NCBI RefSeq assembly: GCF_002127325.2
Contig: NC_035448.2
Coordinates: 86,446,587-86,510,586, forward strand
Length of the DNA: 64,000 nt
Source: Helianthus annuus
Taxonomy: Eukaryota; Streptophyta; Magnoliopsida; Asterales; Asteraceae
Reading direction: 5' to 3'
Below, piece by piece: positions 46,397 to 59,000 of this stretch. The stretch's first letter is position 1. Every line of letters starts with the position of its first letter. The notes beneath the pieces are model-generated. The model saw only the letters and a list, made by a program, of their open reading frames with translations, had not been told where the DNA came from and did not search any database. A program made the translations under genes and the position numbers.

Positions 46397-49300
46397 TGTG
46401 ACAACTCGAACCTTTGACCCTGATCGTCGTGAGACGAGCCTGTTATTATTATTAATATTATTATCATTTTTATCGTGATTATTATTTACTAATATAATTG
46501 GGATTACCGTTATATTACTAAAAACTGGGCCAGTTGGTTGAGCAAGACTCCTATTTGTTCAAACGGACTCACGCACCTGGGCTAGGCCCAAGCTAACAAA
46601 CCTAAACCCTACCTATTTAAACAACCTTATAATCCCTTACCCCCCCCCCCCATTTTCTTCAAAACCAAAACCCTACAAAATCATAATCAGACGCACATCT
46701 CTCCTCCTCCCTCGATCAGCTTCTCCGGCAATCGGAGCTCTTCCGGCAAATCCCCCGGTGCTCCGTTCCTATTCCGTCGCACACCCACAAGTCCGCAACG
46801 CCCCTGAAAACCCCCTCCTCCCTCTTCACTTTAAGCTACCCAACACCCCCTGTCTCCCCTCGGCTTATCAGCTGACCACCGCCAACCAGTGGTGGCATAT
46901 GGCGGCACCACAGCAAGAGTGGAAGTAAAAGGAGAGATAAAAGGAAGGCGGCAATGGCATTACATCTCTGACAGCGGCGATGACGACGCCGCCATAACAA
47001 CGGCGGTGGTGCTCTGATATCCGACAGATTTCATTGGTAAGGTTAACCCCTCCTCGTTTCCTTTTCCTTACTGAAGGTGGACGATGATGAACCTAAATGT
47101 TGCTGCTGTTTGATGTTGTTTGAGGATAAATTCAGTGGTGGCCGGCGGCGGCTGTAACTGCCGGAAATAACGACGACGGAGACGGCTGGACGGTGGTTCT
47201 CGTTAGCAGCAGGTAGGAGTTAACTATTTTGTTTTGTATGTGCTATTTCTGTTTAGTGTGGGTGCCATTAACTGATTTGGAGTATATATATATTTGAGCA
47301 TGGTATAGGAATTTTGTAATAAGCAGATCCGAAATCAATTGATTACTTGCATTTTGTGGATTCAACTTCTTGTTCTCATTTGTTTAACTGTTGAAATAAG
47401 ATTAGGGGTAAAAATTATGTTTGGAGTAGTTTGGACACCACCAGAAATATGTTGTTGCTGTTATGAATATATGCTCCTACATATGGATGTAATGGGTATT
47501 AGAGTATTATGTTGGTAAAAGATAGGATTTGTTAACTGTCTTAGATGATTGGTTGAATAAAAGTAGGTGTTTCTATATAAAATCTTTGATGGTGTTAGTA
47601 GGATTTTAACGAAAGTCTCATAACAGTCTGTTGTATGTTTGAGTGATTTATTTGGGTTTTTGGTTGCTAAAAGTCATAATTAGTTTGATGATAAAAACCC
47701 TAAGGATGAACAGTTTGAATGATAGGAAAACATTTTGAAAAATTCTGCTGTTTGATCTGAATTGGTTAGAATGGAATAATGAAAACATGTTAACGAATTT
47801 TGATTGGACAATACATGATTATGCAATTTGATTGGATAGTACAAAAAGCTGGCAAATGTTCTAGAAGGATTCCCGCAGTAGTTGCGAGTCGAGAACATGT
47901 GGTTTCAATTCGAGACCACTCATCGACCACTCGAAACCAGGCACTCCACATGTAAGGACTCGAGACCGGCACGGTTGTGACTCAAGACCTCTTGATCTCG
48001 ACTCAGACCTGACTCGAGGTCTTAAGGTTCCAACTCGCATCTGCACTAATCGAGACCACCTACTTGCAACTCGAAACTTCTTGATTGCGACTCGAGACCT
48101 CGTGATCTCGAGTCGAGATCACCCGGTTTCGACTGAACTGGTCTTGTGGGCCAGTTTGGTTATTGGGCCGCACACAGTTAGATGATATGTTTTGGACTAT
48201 GTGTTATTGTTACCATTACTGTACAATTATGTAAACTATCTGTGCTACGTGATGTGTGTTTAACTTTACTACATGCCGCTACTGGTTGACTGTTTATACG
48301 ATTTGGACAGGCCCAATAACATTGGTGGGCCTTATGTACCATGTGTTAACTGATGTTTTGGACTATGTGCTAGTATTAATGTCTAACGGTTACTTTTTAA
48401 CTGTTTACATGCTAGAATAGGCCCAATACCGTGTATGCTTGTATGACATGCATGCTATGTGTTAGATACGTGTAGGATTTTACATGACAGTACTTGCATA
48501 CGAACCTAACGAATATTAATAACCATAATAGGGTAAGGTTGACCAACGTAACACAAGTAAATTGACTACCGAGCAAAGCAAAGGTGAGTTCACTACTTTT
48601 TACTTAAAGCATGCGTTCCCGGTGGTTGGGAAACGGAACAAAACAACTTTTCCTGGTTTGGAATTGCTTACTATCTCCTTGTGCTGGATGCGGTATTTCT
48701 ATCTCCTTGTGTGGGATACGGGTAACAACACTATCCGTTATGAGGGATACAAACCTACTTTTCTCCCCTTGTGCGGGACCTTAGTTAATTACTGTTTATA
48801 CGGAATGCAACGAGCAACACTAAACGAAACTCTATCAATCAAGTCCTTACTACTTAATACCGATTAGTCACCGGGGCCAGGCGAACGGGTTATTAGTTGA
48901 TAGCGCTATTTAGGTCTGACCAGCCTCACACCGACCCTTTTTACTGGGAACGGGCGTGAACTAATTGACTCCGGCAACCGTCAATGATGATAGAACATTG
49001 ACAAACGGGGCACTGCGAAAACGTACGGTTAAGTAAGTATTCGGTATTGGAAAAACAGCTTAGTCGCTTACTTATGGGGTAGCTCCCCATGGCATGTATA
49101 AACGGATAAATTAACTGGTTAAAACTAGTTTTTTTGGAATTAAAACTGGAAAAACTGCAAACACGTGAACTCGCCAACGTTATGTTGACACTCTACTGCA
49201 TGCTTTGCAGGTTGCTCGATACAGCTCTGGACGGAAGTTGCAATCAGATGGAGTGCGTGGTTCGTAAGTAACATGATAATAAACTTGTGGTTTCAATTAT

Positions 49301-49483
49301 GATGCGTTTTCTTCCCCTTCCGCTGTGAACTTAAAACTATATTTTGAAAAATTTAAGTTAGGTCACTAATTATGCTAATGCTTATAAACACAATCTAATC
49401 CGTTCAATATAATTAGTGGCTAAGATCCTGGTCGTCACACACCTTGCGGTAATACTCCGCCTGTGGATTTTGGGGGTGTGACA
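46397..49483 (+). repeat. Left (5') LTR of element F (3087 bp)
   Basis: Begins TGTGACAACTCG, the same as 62982, and ends GGGGGTGTGACA before the primer site. It contains a possible TATA (TATTTAA, 46614), a C run, and a cluster of ACTCGAGACC-like motifs at 47880-48130. Open frames inside it have no recognisable content. Confidence 0.85.
47880..48130. repeat. Cluster of CTCGAGACC/GTCGAGATC motifs
   Basis: At least ten variants of (A)CTCGAGACC in both orientations within 250 bp, for example CTCGAGTCGAGATCAC at 48107. Another family-specific short dyad cluster inside an LTR. Confidence 0.65.
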
Positions 49484-49485
49484 GA

Positions 49486-49499
49486 TTGGTATCAGAGCC
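49486..49499 (+). promoter_or_regulatory. Primer binding site of element F
   Basis: TTGGTATCAGAGCC two bases after the LTR end; tRNA-iMet type. Confidence 0.85.
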
Positions 49500-51600
49500 A
49501 TTGGTTATAGCGAACTAGGTTTTAAATATAAAATATTTTTGGTTTGGGAAATAAAATATTTTTATATAAAAACCAGACCATAACCGTTCGTTAATGAAAA
49601 CCACAACGACACCACACTCCGGATTGCAAGGTTCGTCAACCTTAGATGCTCACCTGGTAATCGTAGGCTAACGATATATACTTGTGCATAACTTATGTGT
49701 GTAAACACGCATGTGTATATGTGTATGATTAGCATATATATGTGTTAGTATGTATGCGTATATTTAATATTTAACACAATGGGTCATATGAAGGCTAGGC
49801 TAGCGTGTTACGTGTTAAACAGGAGCGAGTCCTCCTAAATCTGGTTCGAAACCACGATGCACTAAGGGCAAGGAACAAGTTATTCTAAGCCCTCGTCCAT
49901 GTACTTCCTTACATCGCCGCTGGATTGGAACGAATCGACGCGGTGAATGATTACTCGATATACTTGCTTAGGAAAGGCCTGCAACGAAACACATAGAGAA
50001 GTTACGCGAACGAATCGCCAAAGGGGAGCCACCCCTATATCATGGGATATTAGAAGGAACGACGACGTCATTTCGCTTCCTTTTTGCTCACGCATTTATT
50101 TTTTTTCCCGACTCCAGTGGCGTGGCTTGTTCTCTCATCCGACCGATCACTTGGATTTTCGAAGCATTCTAGCGAGTTTACACTTTTCGGATTTCTGCTC
50201 GCACATCTCGAGCACAAGAAGCATTTGCGGTGTATGCTTCTCATTACAGTGCCAGCAATCGTATCACATTATCCTATTGATCACAGAACTGTTTTCCCCT
50301 GAATCCTCGATACATGGTTAATCCTTATTCAATTTGAACCTTATACCTTAGCACGCCCCAAAACCCAGTAAAGTGATATCTTTCTTACAAACCGGCGTAT
50401 TTGAAAGCGTAGCAAGACGAAGACACGAGCCAGTCAACCCACCAAACGACTTTCATACGAATCCGCGTTTATTGCTCAGATGGTATCCCCGTTTCTATCC
50501 TTTCTTTATCCCGACATCCATGTTTCTTCGTATAGAAACCTTGACCATATCTCTCTTTAGTTTGGTGAATTCAACAAACTCAACCTTTAGCCGACAAACT
50601 TTTTAGCCCTTGAAATTCAGCAATGTACTACTTCTATCGTGCTTTCTCGAAGACCGTTTTCACAGTTTACATCGAACCCCTCGATGACGCAAACGCTACT
50701 CCAAACTCATTTGCAACTTAGAACAATCCACTGGAACTTGGTCTCTTACCGATTTGAGGAATCACATCCTGCCAGACGTCTCAGTAAATCCTGAAATCTA
50801 CGGACCAGCGCGACGACCATCCCTCTCTAGCTACTTCATTTTGCGCTAACCACATCGACGTAGCACCCCTTATCAGCAAGCGACGTTCTTTGTTCTAAAT
50901 GCCTACAACTTGTGTACGACCAGCTACCTCATCGACGTCAGATAAATCCCTATTGCCGATCCCAAAGCCTTCATGTTTTGTCTCAAGTTGAACGCAACAG
51001 TTATGACTACCCTTCTTGCATTATCTCGCTACTCGTGTTATGGTTCACGGATTCCATGATCCTTATCCTACTCTACTCTGCACAAATCCCCGTTTAAGCG
51101 AACTACTTCCTACGAATGTTACTCGTTGGAGCGACGAGCCTAGGATACCCCGGGGGTAACGGGTATCACAAGCACTGTTCTTCGAACTCGATACGATCAA
51201 CACCAAGTTACAACACTCGAATTTATTCCATCCTACAATTGTTTCTTTCGACAACGTCTGAACCTATTCCGAAAACTAGTGGGAATCCGAATGACTCTAT
51301 GCTCTACCCTGGTACTCTACGACGCAAACCGCCTTGTGCTAAGTTTTCAATGCATGACTTTAACGTCGCAAAGCCCGCTTTTCTCGACCGTATACGAAAC
51401 CCCTCACGATTTGAACTCGAAAGGGCATCACCTAGCATCCGAGAGATGCTCAAATATCCCCAACTCCGGCAATTGGAAGATGATCTACGAGGTGCTTCTA
51501 TCTTATTCTCTCCTGGCCAAGGCATTGATGAAATGTTTGCCAGTAACGGCACGCGACCAAAGAAACCAACAGGTTTTCAAACTTGCAACCATCTACTTGG
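49500..51600 (+). other. Eroded internal region of element F
   Basis: This should hold gag, protease and RT. I find only short open frames without domain motifs, so it is either extremely decayed or rearranged. I did not assign any of the frames. Confidence 0.5.
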
Positions 51601-52201
51601 TAAAAGTAGATACTAGGCACGGGATGCCAACTTCTCTTATATCTGATCGTAACCCACGTTTTGCATCTGATTCGTCGCAAGGCTGTGCACAAGAGACTTT
51701 TGGCTCACTGTTAGGCATGAGCACCACTTATCGTTTATCGCCCGCAAGCTGATGGTCGGGCCAAACGCATCATCCAGACACTCAAGGGCATGCTAAGAGC
51801 ATGTGTTATCGACCGTGGATATGAGTGACACTTCCCTTTTGTAGAATTCTCTTCCAACAGCTGCTACCACACTAGCATTCGGGCAACACCATTTCAGGTA
51901 TCGCACGGACGCAGATGCCGATCACCTTTGCGTTGGGCGGAAGCCAAATTACCGGCCCAGAACTTGCACTTGAAACAACGAGTAGGATTGCCCCAGAATA
52001 GACAACGCATGGCGGCAGCTCCAGACCGTCAGAAAGACTACGCAGATAGGCGTAGGAACCCTCTAGAATTCCTAGTCGGAGACTGGGATCTACTTAAAGT
52101 CTCACCCTGGAAGGGTGCGGTTCGTTTTGGTAAATGGGGCAAGCTTAATCCGCAAGACGTTGGACCATTCAAAGTTACCGAAAGGATCGGTAAGGTAGCA
52201 T
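51601..52201 (+). pseudogene. Element F integrase, core and C-terminal part, frameshifted
   Basis: Pieces of a Tekay-type integrase in several frames: RHGMPTSLISDRNPRFASDS (second catalytic Asp region), then a region matching the DGQSERTIQ segment in degraded form (near 51750), GRRCR-like positions near 51910, and RQKDYADRRRNPLEF followed by [15 protein letters not shown]. It stops at 52201, where element C begins. Confidence 0.75.
52197..52201. repeat. Target site duplication of element C, left copy (AGCAT)
   Basis: AGCAT precedes TGTCACACC at 52202 and is repeated at 62244-62248. Confidence 0.9.
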
Positions 52202-53120
52202 TGTCACACCCAGACCACGAAGAACATACAAATCGTGGCGGAAATATTGGGGAGTGTTGTAACATAATTTATTGTTTCAAATCCATGGCAAATGAAGTTT
52301 CGTTTTATTAAACAAATATGAAAGTATACATTGATTAAACAAGAACCAAAGAGTACATAACATAAATTAACTAGTTCTTGTCTCGTTTTAAGTCACTAAG
52401 GCACAGGTCCGCCTAAGTATGTCTTGATAAGTCCTATGCATCATCTCCTGAAAACACATGTGAAAATAGGTACCTCAGCATAAAAATGCCTGTGAGATAC
52501 ATTGGTTTTGTGAAAACGGAATTCATGACTTATGTTTTGAGAAAATGTTTAGTCATGAACCTTGTATTTTGCTTTGTCTTGTAAATCTTTTGAAAAACGG
52601 TAGGATCAGATGATATGTAAAAATAAGAGAACACTGTGTGGTTAAATGGATACCCATGTAAAATGAGTTTGTATAAGATAAGTCGTTTGTAAGTCAATGT
52701 CTCGTGAAAAGTGTGTTATTTGTATAAAATGTTATATGCCTCAAATTGAAATGATTCAAGTAACACTACGATATGTAATACCACACAAACACTTATATAT
52801 AGGAAGTACCACCGGCGTATCCACCATACTTGTATCATATTACACATGCCTCGTTACTTAGATCACTTGCTCAAACCAAACCATCAAGATGAAGTGTTTA
52901 ACAATTGTAGAAATGTTCATGTATAGTCGAATGTCTATTGTCAAATGTAAATCATGTCAACAGATACAACTGGTTCACACGGTTCAATGGTTACGAACGG
53001 TTCATATAATCAAAGGGTTTAGACGGTTCACATAGTCAAATGGTTACAACGGTTCAAAATGTAGTATAATGTGTTCATATGCTGGATGAGCATATGCAAC
53101 AGAAATGCAATGTAGAATAA

Positions 53121-53393
53121 TGTACTACGCATGCACACAATGGGCGTACGTAGCATGAAATGTATTGTAAAGTGATGTACTAAGTACGCACACAATGGGC
53201 ATACATAGCATGAAATGTAATGTGAAACAATGTACTAAGTACGCACACAATGGGCATACATAGCATAAAACGTAATGTAAAGCAATGTACTAAGTACGCA
53301 CACAATGGGCATACATAGCATGAAATGTAATGTAAAACCATGTACTAAGTACGCACACAATGGGCATACATAGCATGAGATGTAATGAAATCA
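53121..53393. repeat. 55 bp tandem repeat, five units, element C left LTR
   Basis: Units start TGTACTAAGTACGCACACAA at 53121, 53176, 53231, 53286 and 53341. The same array is at 59901-60173 in the right LTR. Related but irregular arrays are found at the same LTR position in A and B. Confidence 0.9.
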
Positions 53394-54600
53394 TGTACTA
53401 TAATGTATTAACGAATATAGCATGTATATGATGTGAAAACATGGAAAGCATGAAAGTAACAAGTAGGCACATGTGTTCCACCCCAAAGCAGTTTGGAAAA
53501 CAGTAAAAGAGGGGTTCAATGTACTCACCTGAGATTGCTTTGAAGTCTTTGTATAATAACCAATAATGCTACAGATCACGGAATATCAAACGACACCTAA
53601 TAGGTAGCTATATCAATATACCGGACCAAAATCGGAAGGATCGGATAGTATGCGGGTTCGTAAACCAAACGTGTATGGATACTCGTGTAATATGGTTTAA
53701 CAAAGCCTACATACTAAAATGAAACCTAACCTAAGTGCTTACGACCCATTACGACCCGTTTAGGTAGCTTATGCTATCTTAACGCGTCGTTCGCGTAGAA
53801 CGCGTTTGGAACGCCTAACATCGTGGCCATAAGGTATAACCTCGGAAGGTTATAGCTATGGTCACCTAATGTGTTTGGTCAGATCCTAATGATCGACCAA
53901 ATGGGTCGGGTTCGAAAGTATAAGCGATGGTTTAGATCGCTTACCTTATGACCCTATATAAGCACTATACTAAAAGTGACGAGCTAAGCATGTTAGAACA
54001 TGCTTAACTAAGTTTAGAAAACAGGTTTGGCATCAAAACAAACGGCTTTGATGCTCACGAGTAGTTTGGTTACAAAATACGCAAGAATGCGCATTTTGGC
54101 CGAAACTACGACTCGTCACTGAGCCTAGATAACGTGGTAATCAGTAGGTATAGTCACTACGGACTATAACCATCGTGATCACGCTCACGTTATGAAGTTC
54201 CAATGAACTTCGTGTTGACCATAGGCTGGTCAACGCAGAAAGTCAAACAAAGTTTGACTTTAGCACTAGAAAGCGATTAAAAGAACGAAAGAACACTTAC
54301 GAAGGGTCCCCGAAAGCTAAACTTGATCCAGGAGCTCAGGTATGAAGCAATAGCATCAACTTAGAGCTCTTTGATCAGTTTTGTGGGTTTTAACACAAAT
54401 GGGGGGGTACTTATAGGAAATGTAAAGCCGTTAGGATCGTTTCTTGAATATCGTGCCACGATCTTATGCGTACACTTGTCAAGATGTTGTGGTGGCTTAT
54501 AATGACCTTAACCCCAGAGATGGTGAAAGGGCATTGCCCTTTGGAGTGTTTGAAAGGCCAAGTTTTGCAAGAAAACAAAGTTTCTGCAACTGTAGGGGCC

Positions 54601-54645
54601 ATGCGGCCCGCGTCAGGATTTGACAAAACTCAGGCGGGCCGCCTG
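54601..54645. repeat. Paired dyads, element C left LTR
   Basis: ATGCGGCCCGCGT and CAGGCGGGCCGCCTG, the second a perfect 7 bp dyad around G. The right LTR has one fused copy (61386-61399), as expected for a deletion between the two dyads. Confidence 0.8.
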
Positions 54646-55490
54646 GGCATGTCTGATCTGCACATACTTTCAGAAATGGCAGTTTTGGTCCCTGTTGCAT
54701 GTTTAAGCCATTTCCGACACTTCTAAGGCCCATAAAGCCAACTTTAAGGCCCTAAAATGATGCCTAAACATTGTGGACATGAAACATGCTCAAAAATATG
54801 TCGGATGTTGGTTCGTTTGGCCGTACGATCGCCATGTTCAGTTAATTACGACGAAATGCGCATAAGCGCGAAAAACGATCCAAATGACGCGACGAATGGA
54901 TTTTTCTCATGCCAAACACTAAGGCATAATATTATAATGCTTACATAAATTTTTGGATGTCCGGATGTATTCAGAACGTAAGTTATGCGCGAAAGTGCAA
55001 ACTTGTGCACTTTTTGACACTTTTAGCCCCTGAATGATCCAAAAGTTTGTTTTAGCATACCAAACCCCTCAAAGCCTATTTCTAAGCTATGTAAAGGATA
55101 TTTATGGGATGTTTAACTTATGGACATGTTCCGGAATGTTCGTTACAGTTCGAATTGGCATACTGTCGCAGTTTGTCAAGTTTAGTCCCTGTAAGCGAAT
55201 TAACTTGTTTTTGCCATACCAAAGCCTTCAAAACTTATTTCTAAGTTATGTAAAGGTTATTTAAGGTATGTTAAGTATATGTTGATGTTCCGGAGTATTT
55301 GTCGCATTAAACTGAGTACGTTTACGCACCAGTTTGCGTATAATTCTCCAGAAAGCGATGTAGAGTTTGAAATTGAACAAGAATTGATATGTGCAAAAGA
55401 TACACATATTTATACAAGATCCCAAGTATGAAATACAATATTTAATTGGCTTGGTATTTGTTTGATGGTCGCGGTGACACAGGTGTCACA

Positions 55491-55510
55491 GTCTCCCCTA
55501 CTTTAGGAAA
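55491..55510 (-). promoter_or_regulatory. Polypurine tract of element C
   Basis: On the - strand CCTAAAGTAGGGGAGAC before the LTR, with the AAATTTCGGGACGAAATTT block next to it as in A and B. Confidence 0.75.
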
Positions 55511-55599
55511 TTTCGTCCCGAAATTTATTCGTAGGAGTCTATTAGTGACTTTGCCAAATACCCACCAGCAATATGCAAGGCAATATCCTGTCATTTCCT

Positions 55600-56215
55600 T
55601 GACGGTCATTCTTCAGAAACGAAAATGAACAGACGGAGTCATTTTCCTCAACGAGTATTCTTCAGAAATGGAAATGACGGAATAAGCAAACGGATGTTCA
55701 TTTCCTCAACGGACAAATCTTCAGAAGCGAAAAATGAACAGACGGAGTCATTTTCAATGGTTGCTTCATCAGAAATGGAAATGAAGGATTACACAACGGA
55801 TATTCATTTCCCCAACGGATAAATTGTCAGAAACGAAAATGAACTAACGGGGTCATTTTCAACGGTTGCTTCATCAGAGTTGGAAATGAAGGATTACACA
55901 ACGGATATTCATTTCCCCAACGGATAAATCGTCAGAAACGAAAATGAACTAACGGGGTCATTTTCAACGGTTGCTTCATCAGAGTTGGAAATGAAGGATT
56001 ACACAACGGATATTCATTTCCCCAACGGATAAATCGTCAGAAACGAAAATGAACTAACGGGGTCATTTTCAACGGTTGCTTCATCAGAGTTGGAAATGAA
56101 GGATTACACAACGGATATTCATTTCCTCAACGGATAAATCGTCAGAAACGAAAATGAACTAACGGAGTCATTTTCAACGGTTGCTTCATCAGAGTTGGAA
56201 ATGAATAGGGTTAAC
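55600..56215. repeat. Tandem repeat of 105 bp inside element C
   Basis: Units begin CGGATAAATCGTCAGAAACG at 55816, 55921, 56026 and 56131, with degenerate units upstream from about 55605. It lies at the same place as the 101 bp array of element A but has an unrelated sequence. A short frame over it is repeat translation. Confidence 0.9.
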
Positions 56216-57265
56216 TCTAGACACATGACAGAACTTGCTGTGATTTCTGCGCACTAAATTCCATAATTATGTATGCATCCATAATTACGTAATCCCTTGC
56301 ACAGTCCGCACAGTTTGTTTTGTAATGTTTTGGGAAGGATATCAAACTTGTGATGAGGGTGACTAGACTTCCATCGAGTCCTTTTAATTAGATCGATAGG
56401 GGATCTTCTTAGTTAGGCCACCAAGGAGTCCTTTCAGCTATATCATCACATGATATCCCTAGCCAGATTTTTGGATTAATCTGTTTAACTAGACCACTCA
56501 AGGGTCTAATTATGAAGTAGTACTTTATAATCCAAGGGACATAACTATAACGTAGAAGTCCATTAAGGATTTTATATGGTACCTTTGGGTATCCTACTAT
56601 AAATCCTTTATACGAATGATATGGAAGATTCTACAAGGATTTGGGTAACATAATTTGGATCACACAACAACACATAAGGGAACACATAAGCACAAGGTCA
56701 CATAATTGTTTAACTTGATTAAAATTTGTTATTAACTTGTTATCGATTGAATACGGATATGGAAACCAGTCGACGGGCTACAATGTCCACTGGGATCTAT
56801 CTGTGAAGATAGGAAGATGTCCCAAAATTTGATTTTTGTTTACAAGGAATCACCACATTCGAATTAAGGTATACAACAATTAAGGACTTACGGGAAATCC
56901 TTAGGTACCCTATTAAGGATTTATAGTGGTACTTTGGGTATTTGTCACGTGTTGTAACTTGCACCTTGTACTTCGTTTTTCTTAGAAGAGACGGGTACTT
57001 AGGAATTTCGTGGAAGACGCAAGAGATCATAGAATGGGAGAATTTTGGGGGTAGTTTGTTCTTCAAGCAATACGGTTCCTTGATTGTCGGTATTGTAAGG
57101 GATATGTCGTTTATACATGCAACCACAGAAATACATTGCAATGTAAATAAAAGATTTATTTATAAACAACGATAACAACTGTTTCTTGGATCTTGACAAC
57201 AAAAGAAAATAATACATAACACGTGATTATTTCTAAACGATGTTGTCTTCTAGACAGTCAGATGC
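56216..57265 (-). other. Non-coding block of element C shared with element A
   Basis: From about 56515 to 57265 it aligns by eye with 21820-22579 of element A. Part of 56340-56515 (CTTTTAATTAGATCG, GGCCACC) is a degenerate relative of A's 101 bp repeat. Short frames (57141-56797 and 57217-56999 on the - strand) share only pieces with A's frame. Confidence 0.6.
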
Positions 57266-58372
57266 TCATCCCTGTGCTGGATTTGCATTAGCAAGCTTTG
57301 GGTAATTTCTTCGGAAATGACCCATCTCGCCATAGTTGAAACAAGAGCCTGGTAGAAAACGACCTTGAGCAGGATTGTTGCCAGCTTGGTTTGGCGCAGC
57401 TGCAGCTGGACAGACTCTTGCTGTATGGCCTATAAGCCCACAAGTTTGGCATTTGTGGCACTGTACACTGGCGTGATGATGGAGGCTACATTGGTTGCAC
57501 AAGGGTGCAGTTCCATTGTATGGTTTTCTAGCAGGGGGTTGAGCTGGTTGGTTGGGGACGGCTTGACCATTGTGAGCGACCACGGCGAAGTTCTGAGAAG
57601 CCTTTCGCTTCTTTGACTTCTTAGGGGATTCAGTTTGTTCATCCATGGTCTTTGATTCCTCGATTGGGTTCGATTCCCCGACCGGTTTCTTGTCACCTTT
57701 TCGGGAAAGTTTACCTTTCCTGATCTTTGATTCAGTCAAGGTTGCAGATAGCTCAATGGCCTGTCTAACTATAGTAGGGTTGCTACCAGTCACAACGTCT
57801 TGTATTGAGTCAGGGAGGCCATCAATGTACTTTTCGATTGCCTTATCCAAAGGTGTAACCATATCCGGGCATAACAAACTTAACTCCTCATAACGATCCG
57901 TGTAGGCTCGATGCTCACCGCTAACTTGCTTAAGATCGTCGAACTCCGTTTCCAAGGCCCTGATCTCATGACAAGGACAAAATTCCTTCATCATCAGAGC
58001 TCGAAGCTCTTGCAATGTTTGAGCCAGTGCCACATCGGCACCCCTATCTCTCGTCACACCATTCCACCATGTCAAAGCTCGTTTCTCAAAGACGCTAGAT
58101 GCGAATTCTACCTTTCGCTCGTTTGGACATTGAACATGTCTGAGGGTGCTCTCTAAACTCTCGAACCATTGCAGAAGTGTAGTCGCTCCTTGGGACCCAG
58201 AAAACTTTGATGGCTTAGCTGAGTTGAACGTCTTGAAGTTGCAGTGGGCATGATTGTTGTTGTTGGCTTGGTTCCATTGAGCAAAGAGGTTTGGGAATTG
58301 AGCAGCCATTTGCTGCGCAATGATCTCTGCCAGTTCGGCAGTTGCTATCTGGTTTTCGCGTCGAGGAGGCAT
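57266..58372 (-). CDS. Element C gag (open, 368 aa, short family form)
   Basis: Gag starts MPPRRENQIATAEL at 58372, right after TTGTTTCTCTTTTAG on the - strand, and is uninterrupted. Capsid domain at residues about 45-190 ([21 protein letters not shown]), a basic linker (KKSKKRKASQNFAVV), then a Cys/His region. The first knuckle CQTCGLIGHTARVC is intact. The second has Tyr in place of two Cys (CFNYGEMGHFRRNY) and should not bind zinc. The protein ends NANPAQG, just where element B continues into protease. It would assemble virus-like particles and package RNA. Enzymes would have to come from another element. Whether it is expressed is unknown. Confidence 0.85.
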   Translation of the reverse strand: MPPRRENQIATAELAEIIAQQMAAQFPNLFAQWNQANNNNHAHCNFKTFNSAKPSKFSGSQGATTLLQWFESLESTLRHVQCPNERKVEFASSVFEKRALTWWNGVTRDRGADVALAQTLQELRALMMKEFCPCHEIRALETEFDDLKQVSGEHRAYTDRYEELSLLCPDMVTPLDKAIEKYIDGLPDSIQDVVTGSNPTIVRQAIELSATLTESKIRKGKLSRKGDKKPVGESNPIEESKTMDEQTESPKKSKKRKASQNFAVVAHNGQAVPNQPAQPPARKPYNGTAPLCNQCSLHHHASVQCHKCQTCGLIGHTARVCPAAAAPNQAGNNPAQGRFLPGSCFNYGEMGHFRRNYPKLANANPAQG

Positions 58373-58986
58373 TCTAAAAGAGAAACAAGAAAGAAAACAA
58401 ATGAAATGGCATTGGGTAAGAATAGGATGTTACAATTACCGGCCATAATCATGGTTGATGGTCATTTGTTTGAATCTATAAAGCAAACAAACAACACCAA
58501 GGCTGAATCAAAGCAAATAGGTCCTCATAGTGTATCTCGAAGACATGCTCGCCTATAAGTGGACACTCACCCCAAGAGTTCCCAGGTAAGAGTGACTGGT
58601 CCGATTATGTGGATTTGTACGAACACTCTAACCTTAGACAGAAATCCCAGGGTACAGGCATTCACTCTTCCAGTTTGCACGTGTTCACATTATTTAGGAC
58701 CCAAAACTTTGACGAGAGTTTTGAAAATTCAAAGGGGTTCAAAACCTTATAACAGAGGGTTCAAAACCTTATAACAGAGGGTTCAAAACCTAGTAATCAA
58801 TCATCCTAGAACAGATGATTAGTTTTCAAAGCGGTTTTGGAATTTATGTTCTTGTTGTGGTCATCGCCTAAGGATAGGTGACGGTATTTGTTTTATGACT
58901 AAACGCAAGTAAACTCGCGTTAGGGTCCTAGGAAGGTTATAGACTAGGTCAAAGCATTACTAATAACCTAATTCCCTGTAACCATT
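58373..58986 (-). other. Leader of element C between primer site and gag
   Basis: Non-coding, related to the leaders of A and B. The end next to gag is the pyrimidine tract with TTTTAG acceptor context. It also has a triple copy of an AGAGGGTTCAAAACC-type unit near 58730-58790. Confidence 0.55.
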
Positions 58987-59000
58987 GGCTCTGATACCAA
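58987..59000 (-). promoter_or_regulatory. Primer binding site (tRNA-iMet type), element C
   Basis: TTGGTATCAGAGCC on the - strand, six bases inside the 5' LTR start at 59007. Confidence 0.85.

Larger units (their letters stand above)
52202..55490 (-). repeat. Left (3') LTR of element C
   Basis: TGTCACACC to GGTGTCACA. It contains five units of a 55 bp repeat (53121-53393) and dyads at 54601-54645. The TATA position is altered to TACTTATAG (about 54408). Confidence 0.9.

Noticed and set aside
48562..48867. Open frame of 101 codons in element F's left LTR
   Set aside because: Inside an LTR, no domain recognised, and LTRs of this type are non-coding.
49947..50606. Several open frames of 70-124 codons in element F
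   Set aside because: No gag or protease motif could be found; treated as decayed sequence.
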